Shown: positions 10,718 through 19,415 of the stretch, one piece after another
Numbering within the stretch: the stretch's first letter is position 1
How the letters are laid out: every line of letters starts with the position of its first letter
Source: Agromyces kandeliae
GTDB taxonomy: Bacteria > Actinomycetota > Actinomycetes > Actinomycetales > Microbacteriaceae
Assembly: GCF_009674665.1 (NCBI RefSeq)
Contig: NZ_WKJD01000016.1
Location: 1 to 64,000 of the forward strand
Length of the DNA: 64,000 nt
Direction: 5' to 3'
Notes under the pieces: model-generated
What the model saw: the letters and a program-made list of their open reading frames with translations, nothing else
What the model was told of the DNA's origin: nothing
The model's database searches: none
Position numbers and translations under genes: made by a program

Positions 10718-11701
10718 ATGACCAGCCGAGGAATCCGATTCGCAGGGCTCGTCGCCCTCTCAGCGCTCCTCCTCACGGGCTGCAGCATGGGCTCGGGAGG
10801 ATCCGACCAGACGGCGTCGGAGCCCGACGTCAACGTCGAGGCACCCGCGGACGGCGGTGTCGCCCCGCGCGACGAGCAGCCCTTCACGGAGGACGAGCAG
10901 GCCGGGTCGATCCAGGAGGACCGCAGCGTCATCACGACGGGCTGGATGGCGATCACGGTCGACGACCCCATCGACTCGGCCGCCGAGGTCGCGGCACTCG
11001 TCCGCTCCGCCGACGGGCGCGTCGACAGTCGCAACGAGACGCCCGGAACGGACACGCAGCAGGCGCGGGCCACCCTCGTGGTCCGGATCCCGGCCGATCG
11101 CTTCGACGCCGTCCTCGCCGACCTCCGCGAACTCGGCGACGTCGACTCCGTGCGCCTCGACGCCTCCGACGTCACGCAGCAGAAGCGCGACCTCGACTCG
11201 CGGATCGCCTCGCTGGAGACCTCGGTCGACCGGCTCCGGGCACTCATCGCCCAGGCCGACGACGTGGGCGACCTCATCGCGATCGAGTCCGAGCTCACCA
11301 CCCGGCAGACGGAGCTCGACGCGCTCACGACGCAGCGCGACTGGCTCGCCGACCAGGTCGACTACTCCACGCTGACGGTCGAGCTGCTCTCGGAGGGGCT
11401 CGCGCCGCAGGCCGGCCCGAACGACTTCTGGAGCGGCGTCGTCGCCGGGTGGAACGCGCTCACCGCGTTCGTCTCGGGCCTGCTCGTCGCGGTCGGCGTC
11501 ATGCTGCCGTGGATCGCGGTGCTCGCGGTGATCGCCGCGATCGTCGTCGGGATCATCGTGATCGCGAGCCGAGGGAGCCGCGGGCCGAGGGGCGGCGCCG
11601 GCACGACCGGATCGGGCGCGGATCCCTCCGCGACCGGGGTTCCGGCGCCGACGGGCGGCGGTGCCGGCGGGGCCGGCGCGGACGGGAACGGCCCGGCGTA
11701 G
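10718..11701 (+). CDS. DUF4349 lipoprotein, 327 aa
   Basis: Exported lipoprotein: residues 1-21 are a signal peptide with lipobox LLTGC. Residues about 75-225 form the DUF4349 domain, with an RIPADRFDAVLADLRELGDV core and a coiled-coil (RDLDSRIASLETSVDRLRALI). A membrane anchor lies at about 247-285, followed by a Gly/Ala-rich tail. TACGGT at 10706-10711 sits six bases before the ATG, so it is probably leaderless. The TAG stop lies inside the -10 of the next gene. Function is unknown; related proteins sit in the envelope. Confidence 0.86.
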   Translation: MTSRGIRFAGLVALSALLLTGCSMGSGGSDQTASEPDVNVEAPADGGVAPRDEQPFTEDEQAGSIQEDRSVITTGWMAITVDDPIDSAAEVAALVRSADGRVDSRNETPGTDTQQARATLVVRIPADRFDAVLADLRELGDVDSVRLDASDVTQQKRDLDSRIASLETSVDRLRALIAQADDVGDLIAIESELTTRQTELDALTTQRDWLADQVDYSTLTVELLSEGLAPQAGPNDFWSGVVAGWNALTAFVSGLLVAVGVMLPWIAVLAVIAAIVVGIIVIASRGSRGPRGGAGTTGSGADPSATGVPAPTGGGAGGAGADGNGPA

Positions 11702-11710
11702 GCTGGCGCC

Positions 11711-12877
11711 GTGACCGCCGACACGACCGTGGACTCCCTGCTCGACGACGACCTGCTCGCACGATTCCGCGACCGCGCGGCACGCTACGACCGCGAGAAC
11801 GCGTTCTTCGCCGACGACCTCGACGAGCTCGCGGAACGCGGATACCTCCGCGCGCTCGTGCCCGCCCGGCTCGGCGGTCTCGGCTGGAGCCTCGCCGACG
11901 TCGTCCGCGCGCAGTCGCGGCTCGCGACCGCCGCACCGGCGACCGCGCTCGGCGTCAACATGCACCTGGTCTGGACGGGCGTGGCGCGCCTGCTGCACGA
12001 CCGCGGCGACGACGGCCTCGACTTCGTCCTCGACGAGGCAGCGGCCGGCGAGGTCTTCGCCTTCGGCATCAGCGAGGCGGGCAACGACCTGATGCTCTTC
12101 GGCTCGGGGACCGTCGCCGATCCGCAGTCCGACGGCAGCGTGCGCTACACCGGGCGCAAGATCTTCACGTCGCTCTCGCCGGCGTGGACGCGCCTCGGCG
12201 TGCACGGGCTCGACACCGCCTCGGCGGACGGCCCGAAACTCGTCTACGGGTTCATCGACCGCGAGGACCCCGACGTGCGCACCCTCGACGACTGGGACAC
12301 GATCGGCATGCGTGCCACGCAGAGCCGCACGACGGTCCTCGTCGGCGCCGTCGCGGCGCCAGACCGGATCGTGCGCCGTCTCGACCCCGGCCCCAACCCC
12401 GACCCGTTCGTCTTCGCGATCTTCGCGTGCTTCGAGCTGTTCCTCAGCGCCGTCTACGCCGGCCTCGCCGAGCGGGCGCTCGACCTCGCCGTCGACGCCG
12501 CACGCGCTCGGACGTCGGCCCGCACCGGCCTCCCCCGATCCGAGGACCCCTCGGTGCGTCGACGCATCGCCGAGGCCGCGCTCGCACTCGACGGCGTGCC
12601 GCCGCAGCTCGTCGGACTCGCGAACGACGTCGCCGACGGCACCGACCACGGAGCCTTCTGGTTCGCCAAGCTCTCCGGCGTGAAGGTGCGCACCGTCCAG
12701 ACCGCGCGCGACGTCGTCGACGCGGCGATCCGGGTCGCCGGCGGCGCGACGTACTTCGCCGGACACGAACTCGGCCGCCTGCAGCGCGACGTGCTCGCCG
12801 GCGTCTTCCACCCCTCGAGCGACGACAGCGCGCTCAACACGATCGCGAACGCGTGGCTCGGCCCCGTGCAGGACTGA
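11711..12877 (+). CDS. acyl-CoA dehydrogenase family flavoprotein, 388 aa
   Basis: FAD enzyme of the acyl-CoA dehydrogenase fold: N-terminal helical domain (about 1-115), middle beta domain with GFGISEAGND-like and GRKIFTS segments (about 115-215), and C-terminal helical bundle. The classical catalytic glutamate region is not obvious, so it may instead be a flavin-dependent hydroxylase/desulfurase-like member. The start is GTG at 11711. TAGGCT (11699-11704), whose first three bases are the stop of the lipoprotein gene, lies exactly six bases upstream, so it is leaderless and promoted from within the neighbour's end. Confidence 0.83.
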   Translation: MTADTTVDSLLDDDLLARFRDRAARYDRENAFFADDLDELAERGYLRALVPARLGGLGWSLADVVRAQSRLATAAPATALGVNMHLVWTGVARLLHDRGDDGLDFVLDEAAAGEVFAFGISEAGNDLMLFGSGTVADPQSDGSVRYTGRKIFTSLSPAWTRLGVHGLDTASADGPKLVYGFIDREDPDVRTLDDWDTIGMRATQSRTTVLVGAVAAPDRIVRRLDPGPNPDPFVFAIFACFELFLSAVYAGLAERALDLAVDAARARTSARTGLPRSEDPSVRRRIAEAALALDGVPPQLVGLANDVADGTDHGAFWFAKLSGVKVRTVQTARDVVDAAIRVAGGATYFAGHELGRLQRDVLAGVFHPSSDDSALNTIANAWLGPVQD

Positions 12878-12906
12878 CGGCCGGGCGGAGCACCCCGCGC
12901 CATCGC

Positions 12907-12945
12907 TAGACTGGCGCCGCGGCGGCCCGCCGCGTCCGAAGGAGG
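12907..12945 (+). promoter_or_regulatory. promoter -10 and Shine-Dalgarno for the 59-aa protein gene
   Basis: TAGACT at 12907-12912 is a good -10. AAGGAGG at 12939-12945 is six bases ahead of the GTG at 12952. This two-gene unit therefore has a short conventional leader, in contrast to the leaderless genes around it. Confidence 0.55.
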
Positions 12946-12951
12946 TCCCTC

Positions 12952-13131
12952 GTGAGCGTGTTCCCGTTCCTCATCGCCATGGCGCTGTTCGTGTTCGGAA
13001 TGTGGGTGTTCAGCATCGCCGACGTCGTACCCGGTTTCGAGGCGATCGTCTTCTTCGGCGGCATCGTCTGCGTGTCGCTCTCGCTCGCCATCCCGTTCAA
13101 CGTCCTGGGCCGGCGCGAGTCCGGCGTCTGA
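12952..13131 (+). CDS. small membrane protein, 59 aa
   Basis: An unrecognised two-pass membrane protein. A GTG start with a strong GGAGG six bases upstream, GC-rich third positions throughout, and two hydrophobic segments (about residues 2-20 and 28-50) support it as real despite its size. Its TGA overlaps the ATG of the editing protein gene as TGATG, so the two are translationally coupled. I know of no functional link between the pair. Confidence 0.78.
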   Translation: MSVFPFLIAMALFVFGMWVFSIADVVPGFEAIVFFGGIVCVSLSLAIPFNVLGRRESGV

Positions 13132-14003
13132 TGGGGCTGCCCGACGCCGACACGATCGTCACCTATCCGGCGGGCGACCTGCGCGCCGATGGCCGCGTGC
13201 TCATGGCTTCGCCCCATGGCGACCACCTCGCCGTGATCACGGACCGCACGAGCATCCACCCGGTCGACGCAGCCTGGCCCGACCAGCCCGCCGACGCCGG
13301 AGTGCTCCGCACCGGCGCGCGCGAGTACGCGATCCGCGACGCGGTCGTCGCCGCGACCGACGGCGACGACCTGCACATCGGCAGCGTGCCCGTGCGCCCG
13401 GGCACCGAGGGCTGGTCGTTCCTCGTCGTGCACCTCCTCGACGCCGACGCCGCGGTCGGCGAGGGTGACGAGGTCGAGCTCGAGGCGGATGCCGCGACCC
13501 GCCGGGCGCTGTCGATCGGCCACACCGCCTGCCACGCGGCCGCGCTCGCGCTGAACCGCGCGCTGGCCGACCGGTGGTCGAAGGCCGCACGCGAGGACGC
13601 GCTCGGCTCGCCCGACTTCGACGGCATCGCCATCGCGTCCTCGCGCATCGAGCCGTCCGGTTCGGTCGACCGCTACCGACTGAACAAGTCGCTGCGTCGG
13701 GCCGGGTTCGACGCGACCGGGCTCGCCGACGGACTCGACGGGCTCGCGGCATCCGTCGACGCGACGCTCGCCGAATGGGTCGCCGACGACGCGAGGGTGC
13801 GCATCGAGCGCGTGGGCGAGGACCTCACCGACCGCCGCACCTGGGTCTGCGAACTCCCGCACGCATCGGCTCGGATCCCGTGCGGAGGGACGCACGTGGC
13901 GTCGCTCGGCGAACTCGGCAGCGTGAACGTCTCGTTCGCCCTCGAGGACGACGGCGGTACGCCCGTCCTCGTGATGACCACGCGCGCCGGGGCATCCGCC
14001 TGA
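13131..14003 (+). CDS. AlaX-like alanyl-tRNA editing-domain protein, 290 aa
   Basis: Freestanding relative of the AlaRS/ThrRS second additional domain. The zinc-site pattern is visible as HTACH at 131-135 and CGGTH at 251-255. Family members hydrolyse mischarged Ser-tRNA(Ala) or Gly-tRNA(Ala). The N-terminal ~100 residues form the AlaX-II-type beta-barrel extension. The ATG overlaps the TGA of the upstream small membrane protein. The tRNA specificity is inferred from the family. Confidence 0.88.
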   Translation: MGLPDADTIVTYPAGDLRADGRVLMASPHGDHLAVITDRTSIHPVDAAWPDQPADAGVLRTGAREYAIRDAVVAATDGDDLHIGSVPVRPGTEGWSFLVVHLLDADAAVGEGDEVELEADAATRRALSIGHTACHAAALALNRALADRWSKAAREDALGSPDFDGIAIASSRIEPSGSVDRYRLNKSLRRAGFDATGLADGLDGLAASVDATLAEWVADDARVRIERVGEDLTDRRTWVCELPHASARIPCGGTHVASLGELGSVNVSFALEDDGGTPVLVMTTRAGASA

Positions 14004-14084
14004 TCGATCCCACGCGGCCGACGGCCGCGGACGCGGCACCGCGATCCCTGAGTGTTCCTCAGCCGCGAGGTCGCCTGGCGGGAC

Positions 14085-14090
14085 TACGAT
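14085..14090 (+). promoter_or_regulatory. -10 that decides the KhtT-like start
   Basis: TACGAT lies seven bases before a GTG at 14098 and overlaps an in-frame ATG at 14089. If it is the -10, transcription starts at or near the GTG and the ATG cannot be translated. The GTG start also gives the family-typical N-terminus, G-I-R-I-E-K-V-D-L-P-G-I-G. Confidence 0.55.
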
Positions 14091-14097
14091 GACGATC

Positions 14098-14592
14098 GTG
14101 GGAATTCGCATCGAGAAGGTCGACCTGCCCGGGATCGGCTTCCGCCACGACCTCGTCACCGACAGCGGTCGGCGCATCAGCGTGGTGTCGCACCGGGACG
14201 GCGAGCGCGATCTCGGGGTCTTCGACGAGGACGACCCCGACGAGTGCCGCGACACCATCGCGCTGAACGACGACGAGGCGGCCGCCCTGGCCGACGTCCT
14301 CGGCGCCTCCGTCATGCTCGCTCGCCTGACCAGCCTGTCCGACATGGCGACCGGCCTGTTCACCGAGCAGATCGCACTGCCGACGGACTCGCCCTACCTG
14401 AATCACCCGCTCGGCGACACCAAGGCGCGCACGCGCACGCACTCGTCGATCGTGGCGATCATGCGCGACGGCCAGGTCATGCCGTCGCCCACCCCCGCCG
14501 ACGTCCTGCGCGCCGGTGACGTGATCGTGGCCGTCGGAACACGCGGCGGACTCGACGGATTGGCCCGACTGCTCTCCACCGGCCCCGACTGA
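14098..14592 (+). CDS. KhtT-like regulatory subunit of a K+/H+ antiporter (TrkA-C domain), 164 aa
   Basis: Cytoplasmic regulatory subunit. The N-terminal domain begins with the KhtT-type motif VDLPGIG, and the C-terminal TrkA-C (RCK_C) domain covers about residues 85-160 with the characteristic PSPTPADVLRAGDVIVAVG block. In Bacillus the KhtT subunit binds c-di-AMP and gates the KhtU antiporter. The antiporter gene follows after 13 bases, so the two form an operon. GTG at 14098 is preferred over the ATG at 14089 because of the -10 placement. c-di-AMP control here is inferred. Confidence 0.85.
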   Translation: MGIRIEKVDLPGIGFRHDLVTDSGRRISVVSHRDGERDLGVFDEDDPDECRDTIALNDDEAAALADVLGASVMLARLTSLSDMATGLFTEQIALPTDSPYLNHPLGDTKARTRTHSSIVAIMRDGQVMPSPTPADVLRAGDVIVAVGTRGGLDGLARLLSTGPD

Positions 14593-14605
14593 CGCCGGGG
14601 GCCCG

Positions 14606-15796
14606 ATGCACGAGACCACGCTGCTCCTGATCGAAGTCGGCGCGCTGCTCCTCGCCATGAGCCTCCTGGGGCGCCTCGCCATCCGCATCGGCCTCTCACC
14701 GATCCCCTTCTACCTGCTGCTCGGCCTCGCGTTCGGCAACGGCGGCTTCCTCCCCTTCGACGCGAGCGAGGAGTTCTTCGCCACCGGCGCCGAGATCGGC
14801 GTCATCCTGCTGCTCGCGCTCCTCGGACTCGAGTACACGGCGGAGGAGCTGGTCATCGGCCTCAAGTCGTCCCGACGAGCGGGCATCCTCGACGCGCTGA
14901 TGAATGCGCTACCCGGCGCGGCCATCGCGCTCCTGCTCGGCTGGGGTCCCATCGCCGCCGTCGCCCTCGCGGGCGTCACCTGGGTCTCCTCGTCCGGCGT
15001 CGTCGCCAAGCTGCTGCGCGACCTCGGACGACTCTCCAACCGCGAGACGCCCTCGGTGCTGGCCGTGCTCGTCATGGAGGACCTCGCCATGGCGTTCTAC
15101 CTCCCGGTGCTGTCGGCACTCGTGGTCGGGGCGAGCCTGCTGCAGGGGGCCATCGGCGTCGCGATCGCCGTGACGATCGTGATCGTGATCCTCTTCCTCG
15201 CCCTCCGCCACGGTCACGTCATCTCGCGGTTCTTCCCCGCGGAGCACGCCGAGCCGCTGCTGCTCGGGGTGCTCGGCCTCGTGATGCTCGTCGCCGGACT
15301 CGCGGCCGAGGTGAGCGTCTCGGCCGCGGTCGGCGCGTTCCTCGTCGGCATCGCGCTCTCGGGTCGGGTGGCGGCGAACGCGAGCGCGGTGCTCACCCCG
15401 CTCCGCGACCTCTTCGCCGCGATCTTCTTCGTCTTCTTCGGACTGGCCACCGATTCGGCGGAGATCCTCTCGATGCTGCTGCCGGCCGCCGGACTCGCCG
15501 CACTGACGATCCTCACGAAGCTCGTGTCCGGGGCGTACGCCGCGCGGCGCGCGGGCGTGGGCACCCTGGGCCAGTGGCGGGCCGGCCTCGTGCTGGCACC
15601 TCGAGGCGAGTTCTCGATCGTCATCGCCGGACTCGCGGTCGGTGCGGGCATCGAACCCGCGCTCGCCCCGCTCGCCACCGGCTACGTGCTCATCACGATC
15701 CTGGCGGGCTCGTTCCTCGCGCGGTTGCCCGACGCCGAGTGGTTCCGCGCCGCCGTGCGGCGCAGGTCGAAGCGGCTCGCCGCGGCGAAGCCGTAG
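14606..15796 (+). CDS. KhtU/KefB-like cation:proton antiporter (CPA2), 396 aa
   Basis: Integral membrane cation/H+ exchanger of the CPA2 family with about 12-13 hydrophobic helices. The conserved discontinuous-helix region VTWVSSSGVVAKLL and the RGEFSIVIAGL block near the end are family markers. It lacks the KefB/C C-terminal RCK domain; that role is filled by the separate KhtT-like protein encoded just upstream. It likely exports K+ (or Na+/NH4+) in exchange for protons during alkaline or osmotic stress. Confidence 0.88.
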   Translation: MHETTLLLIEVGALLLAMSLLGRLAIRIGLSPIPFYLLLGLAFGNGGFLPFDASEEFFATGAEIGVILLLALLGLEYTAEELVIGLKSSRRAGILDALMNALPGAAIALLLGWGPIAAVALAGVTWVSSSGVVAKLLRDLGRLSNRETPSVLAVLVMEDLAMAFYLPVLSALVVGASLLQGAIGVAIAVTIVIVILFLALRHGHVISRFFPAEHAEPLLLGVLGLVMLVAGLAAEVSVSAAVGAFLVGIALSGRVAANASAVLTPLRDLFAAIFFVFFGLATDSAEILSMLLPAAGLAALTILTKLVSGAYAARRAGVGTLGQWRAGLVLAPRGEFSIVIAGLAVGAGIEPALAPLATGYVLITILAGSFLARLPDAEWFRAAVRRRSKRLAAAKP

Positions 15797-15815
15797 TCGC
15801 GGGCGATCGGGCCGG

Positions 15816-16925
15816 TCAGGCGCCGTCGTTCCCGGGGTCGTCGGCGTGGTCGGCCTCCGCGGCGCCATCGCCGTCGTCCTCGCCCTCGCCGTCGGCGAGC
15901 AGCTCGCGCACGCGCGGCACCACCTCGGTCGCATAGAGCTCGATCGTGCGCAGCATCGCCTCGTGCGGCAGCGTGCCGTTGGAGTACTTCAGGTCGAAGC
16001 GCTGTGCGCCGAGCGTGCGCATCGTCGCGGCGATCTTCTGCGCGACGGTCTCGGGCGACCCCGCGTACAGCGCGCCGTTCGGGTTCGCCTCGCCCTCGAA
16101 GTGCTCCCGCGTGACCGCGCCCCAGCCGCGCTCGCGGCCGATGCGGTTCATGATGGTCTCGTAGTGCGGCCACAGGGTCTCGAGCGCCTGCTCGTCGCTG
16201 TCGGCGACGATGCCGGGCGAGTGCACCGCGATCGGCTGCGACTCGTGCCCGAACTGCGCGAGCGCCCTGCGGTAGAGGTCCGCGAGCGGGGCGAAGCGCG
16301 CCGGGCTCCCTCCGATGATCGCGAGCACGAGGGGCAGGCCGTAGTGCGCGGCGCGCACGACGGACTCGGGGCTGCCGCCGACGCCGACCCAGGTGCGCAG
16401 TCGTCCGTGCTCGACCTTCGGGAAGACCTCCTGGTCGGTGAGCGAGGCGCGCAGCTTCCCGCTCCACGTCACGGGCTCCTGCGGGAGCAGCGCGGAGAAC
16501 AGGTTGAGCTTCTCCTCGAACAGGTCCTGGTACTGGCTGAGGTCGTAGCCGAACAACGGGAAGGACTCGATGAACGACCCGCGTCCGAGGATGACCTCGG
16601 CGCGACCCCCGGAGACCGCGTCGAGGGTCGCGAACCGCTGGTAGACGCGCACCGGGTCGTCGGAGCTCAGGACCGTGACCGCCGACCCGAGGTGGATGCG
16701 CTCGGTGCGCCCGGCGATCGCGGCGAGCACGACCTCAGGGGCGGAGATGGCGAACTCGTGGCGGTGGTGCTCGCCGACGCCGAAGAAGTCGAGGCCGAGG
16801 CGGTCCGCGAGCTCCGCCTCCTCCACGACGTTGCGGAGGACCTGTGCCTGCGGAAGCGGATCGCCGCCCGGCCCGAGCGTCACGTCGCCGAAGGTGTCGA
16901 GTCCGAATTCCTGGTTGCGCGCCAT
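15816..16925 (-). CDS. LLM-class flavin-dependent oxidoreductase, 369 aa
   Basis: Bacterial luciferase-like monooxygenase fold. The N-terminal block is family-typical (LGLDFFGVGEHHR, residues about 47-59), followed by ILGRGSFIESF and VGVGGSPESVVRAA. An acidic low-complexity tail occupies the last ~25 residues. The ATG at 16925 has GGGGAGC eight bases upstream. It probably uses FMN or F420. It diverges from an F420-reductase-like dinucleotide-binding protein, which hints at a shared redox cofactor, but this is inference. Confidence 0.88.
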   Translation of the reverse strand: MARNQEFGLDTFGDVTLGPGGDPLPQAQVLRNVVEEAELADRLGLDFFGVGEHHRHEFAISAPEVVLAAIAGRTERIHLGSAVTVLSSDDPVRVYQRFATLDAVSGGRAEVILGRGSFIESFPLFGYDLSQYQDLFEEKLNLFSALLPQEPVTWSGKLRASLTDQEVFPKVEHGRLRTWVGVGGSPESVVRAAHYGLPLVLAIIGGSPARFAPLADLYRRALAQFGHESQPIAVHSPGIVADSDEQALETLWPHYETIMNRIGRERGWGAVTREHFEGEANPNGALYAGSPETVAQKIAATMRTLGAQRFDLKYSNGTLPHEAMLRTIELYATEVVPRVRELLADGEGEDDGDGAAEADHADDPGNDGA

Positions 16926-16950
16926 CCGCTGCTCCCCTGTCCTGTGATCG

Positions 16951-16966
16951 ATGCATCTGCATGCAC
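16951..16966. promoter_or_regulatory. inverted repeat TGCAT-N4-ATGCA
   Basis: A perfect 5-base inverted repeat (16952-16956 and 16961-16965) in the intergenic region between the divergent flavin oxidoreductase and dinucleotide-binding genes. Its AT content stands out locally. It looks like a small dimeric operator (MarR/TetR style), but no regulator gene is adjacent. Confidence 0.42.
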
Positions 16967-17113
16967 CTGATCGGAACCCCGTGTGCTGAGAGACTATTCC
17001 GTGGGGCTCGGGGAATGTCCGCCCCGACGGGCGCGTTCACGATGGAGACGGCGCCGGACGGCCGACGTCGCATGCGCTCGCCCCCGGCAGCGGGCACGAG
17101 TGGAGGAGGTCAC

Positions 17114-17767
17114 GTGGCGGAACGACCGACGATCGGCATCTTCGGCGCCGGCAAGGTGGGCACTGCGCTCGCGCGCCTGCTCGTCGATGCGGGCTACGAG
17201 GTCGCACTCGCCGGCTCCCCGCGCCAGACCGCGCTCGAACTCCTCGTCTCGGTCGTCGCGCCCGGAGCGCGCGTGGCCGACGCCGCGCATCTCGCCGACG
17301 AATCCGACGTCATCGTCGTCGCCGTGCCGTTCGGCAAGGCGCCGACCGTGCCCTGGAACGCCTTCGACGGCAAGGTCGTCGTGGACGCCACCAACTACTG
17401 GCCGCCCGTCGACGGTCACATCCCCGACGTCGACGCCGACGAGCGCACCACCAGCGAGATCCACGCGGCGCTGAACCCCGCGGCCCGCGTCGTCAAGTCC
17501 CTCAACCACCTCGGCTACCACGACATGGAGGACGACCCCATGCCGTCGGGCTCGCCGCTCCGACGCGCGATCGCGGTCGTCGGCGACGACGCCGACGCAC
17601 GAGCGGCGGTCGCCCGCATCATCGACGACCTCGGCTTCGATCCCGTCGACGGCGGAGCGCTCGGCAACGGTCGCGCCCTCGAGCCGGGCCACCCGGCGTT
17701 CGGCCGCGAACTCTCGGCGAGGGAGCTCGCGAGCCTGCTCGAGGCCGAGCGCGCGGTGGCCGCGTGA
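17114..17767 (+). CDS. NADPH-dependent F420 reductase-like dinucleotide-binding protein, 217 aa
   Basis: Rossmann-fold protein with the N-terminal GIFGAGKVGTAL nucleotide motif, and the VVDATNYWPP and LNHLGYHDMEDDP segments typical of the F420_oxidored group. Such proteins transfer hydride between NADPH and F420 or act as uncharacterised reductases. GTG at 17114 has GGAGGAGG at 17102-17109. It runs divergently from the LLM flavin oxidoreductase. The real substrate is not shown. Confidence 0.83.
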   Translation: MAERPTIGIFGAGKVGTALARLLVDAGYEVALAGSPRQTALELLVSVVAPGARVADAAHLADESDVIVVAVPFGKAPTVPWNAFDGKVVVDATNYWPPVDGHIPDVDADERTTSEIHAALNPAARVVKSLNHLGYHDMEDDPMPSGSPLRRAIAVVGDDADARAAVARIIDDLGFDPVDGGALGNGRALEPGHPAFGRELSARELASLLEAERAVAA

Positions 17768-17794
17768 CGAACGTGCGTCCGCGGCGCTGACGGG

Positions 17795-19333
17795 TCAGGC
17801 GGAGACCGGCCCGTCCGTCTCCGCGTCATTCACCGGCCGAGGTGGTTCCTCGTCGGCGGAACGCTCGCGCTCGATGCGCGCCGTCCCGAGCCGCTGGCGC
17901 AGGTCGACCAGGCCGACCACGAGCGCCACGACGAGCAGCGCCCCGACGGCGGCGATGCCGACCGCGTACGCCTGGTGGAACACGTCGATCCGTGGCTCGG
18001 CCCCCTCGCCCCGGTACACGGTCGAGTAGAACAGCGAGAGTGCCACGGCCGTGCCGATCGCCGTGCCGATGCGCTGTCCGAGCTGGCCGACGGACCCCGC
18101 CAGCCCGCCCCGCCGGATCGGGATGTCGGCGAGCGCGAGCACCTGGTTCGGCGCGATCACGAACCCGCCGCCGGCGCCGCCGATCAGCATCACGGCGGCC
18201 ATGAGCCACGGCGTGAGCGGCGGCGGCGTCGCCACGGCGACGAGGACGAGCAGCGCGAACCCGATGAGGAGCATCACGAGTCCCGCGACGACGAGGGGGC
18301 GCCCGACGCGGTTGACGAGCCGGCCGCCGAGCCACGACGTGTACGCGCTCGTGAGCGCGAATCCGATCGTCACCATCCCCGCGAACACCGGCTCGAGCCC
18401 GAGCCCCTGCTGCAGGTACAGCGTCGTCAGCAGGAACGATGCGGGCATCGCCGCGAAGTACACGGTCGCGAGGAGCGTGCCGTTCCGGTACGAGCGGAGC
18501 GAGAACAGGTCGAGGGGCACGAGGGGGGCGCGACCGGATGCCGCGTACCGGCGCTCCCACCAGAGGAACGCCGCGAGCGCCGCCGCGAACACGACCAGCG
18601 TCCACCACCGCGCCGGGTCGTCGTCGGGCGACCCCGTGGTGAGCAGGAACGGCCACATCAGGGCGGTGACGACGACGCCGAAGATCGCGACCCCGACGGG
18701 GTCGAGCGAGATGCGCCGGGTGTCGCCCGGCGGCCGTCCCGGCAGCAGGCGCGCGGCGAACGCGATCGCGACGATGGCGAGCGGCACGTTCATCCAGAAG
18801 ATCCCGCGCCAGCCGTCGGTGGGCCCGCCGATCGCGATCGCGAGCCCGCCGAGCGTCGGCCCGAATGCGGTCGCGATGCCGATCGTCGCCCCGAACAGGC
18901 CGAACGCCGCCCCGCGCTCCGCACCCTGGAAGAGCTGCTGGACCATGCCGAGGACCTGCGGCATCTGGATGCCGGCGGCCACTCCCTGCAGCAGGCGGCC
19001 GACCAGCAGCACGGGCGCGCTCGGCGCGATCGCGCAGACGAGGCTCGTGAGCGCGAACAGGCTGAGCCCGATGATGAACATCGTCTTGCGCGATCCCTGG
19101 TCGCCGAGGCGACCAGCGGGCACCAGCGTGAGCCCGAACGCGAGCACGAAGCCCGAGACCAGCAGGCCGAGTTCGGTCGGCCCGGCGCCGAGGGCCTCCT
19201 CGATCGACGGCAGCGCCACGTTGACCTTCGTCAGGTCCATGATCGTGAGCGCGGCGACGCCGACGCACACCCAGTAGGCGCGCCAGCGGTGATCGGTCGC
19301 CTCGCGAACGGGAGGCCCTGGGGGTTGCGACAT
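17795..19333 (-). CDS. MFS multidrug exporter, DHA2 (14-TM) type, 512 aa
   Basis: Proton-coupled drug exporter of the EmrB/QacA group: about 14 hydrophobic segments, motif A-like GRLGDQGSRKTMF between helices 2 and 3, and a motif C-like GFGPTLGG region in helix 5. The ATG at 19333 is seven bases downstream of TAGGCT (19341-19346, minus), so it is probably leaderless. pdxH lies upstream on the same strand, 82 bases away. No dedicated regulator is adjacent. The substrate is unknown. Confidence 0.9.
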   Translation of the reverse strand: MSQPPGPPVREATDHRWRAYWVCVGVAALTIMDLTKVNVALPSIEEALGAGPTELGLLVSGFVLAFGLTLVPAGRLGDQGSRKTMFIIGLSLFALTSLVCAIAPSAPVLLVGRLLQGVAAGIQMPQVLGMVQQLFQGAERGAAFGLFGATIGIATAFGPTLGGLAIAIGGPTDGWRGIFWMNVPLAIVAIAFAARLLPGRPPGDTRRISLDPVGVAIFGVVVTALMWPFLLTTGSPDDDPARWWTLVVFAAALAAFLWWERRYAASGRAPLVPLDLFSLRSYRNGTLLATVYFAAMPASFLLTTLYLQQGLGLEPVFAGMVTIGFALTSAYTSWLGGRLVNRVGRPLVVAGLVMLLIGFALLVLVAVATPPPLTPWLMAAVMLIGGAGGGFVIAPNQVLALADIPIRRGGLAGSVGQLGQRIGTAIGTAVALSLFYSTVYRGEGAEPRIDVFHQAYAVGIAAVGALLVVALVVGLVDLRQRLGTARIERERSADEEPPRPVNDAETDGPVSA

Positions 19334-19415
19334 CCGCTCCAGCCTACGCCCGGTCACGGACGCTCCCGCGGTGCGCCCCGTCGCCGCCGCGACCAGCGCG
19401 CGACCGGCACCCGAC

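Noticed and set aside
10760-12811. 683-aa open frame on the minus strand
   Set aside because: Antisense to the lipoprotein and acyl-CoA dehydrogenase genes, both of which have clear motifs; composition is that of a shadow.
14089-14091. ATG start for the KhtT-like gene
   Set aside because: The ATG overlaps the -10 hexamer; the GTG at 14098 fits both the promoter spacing and the usual N-terminus.
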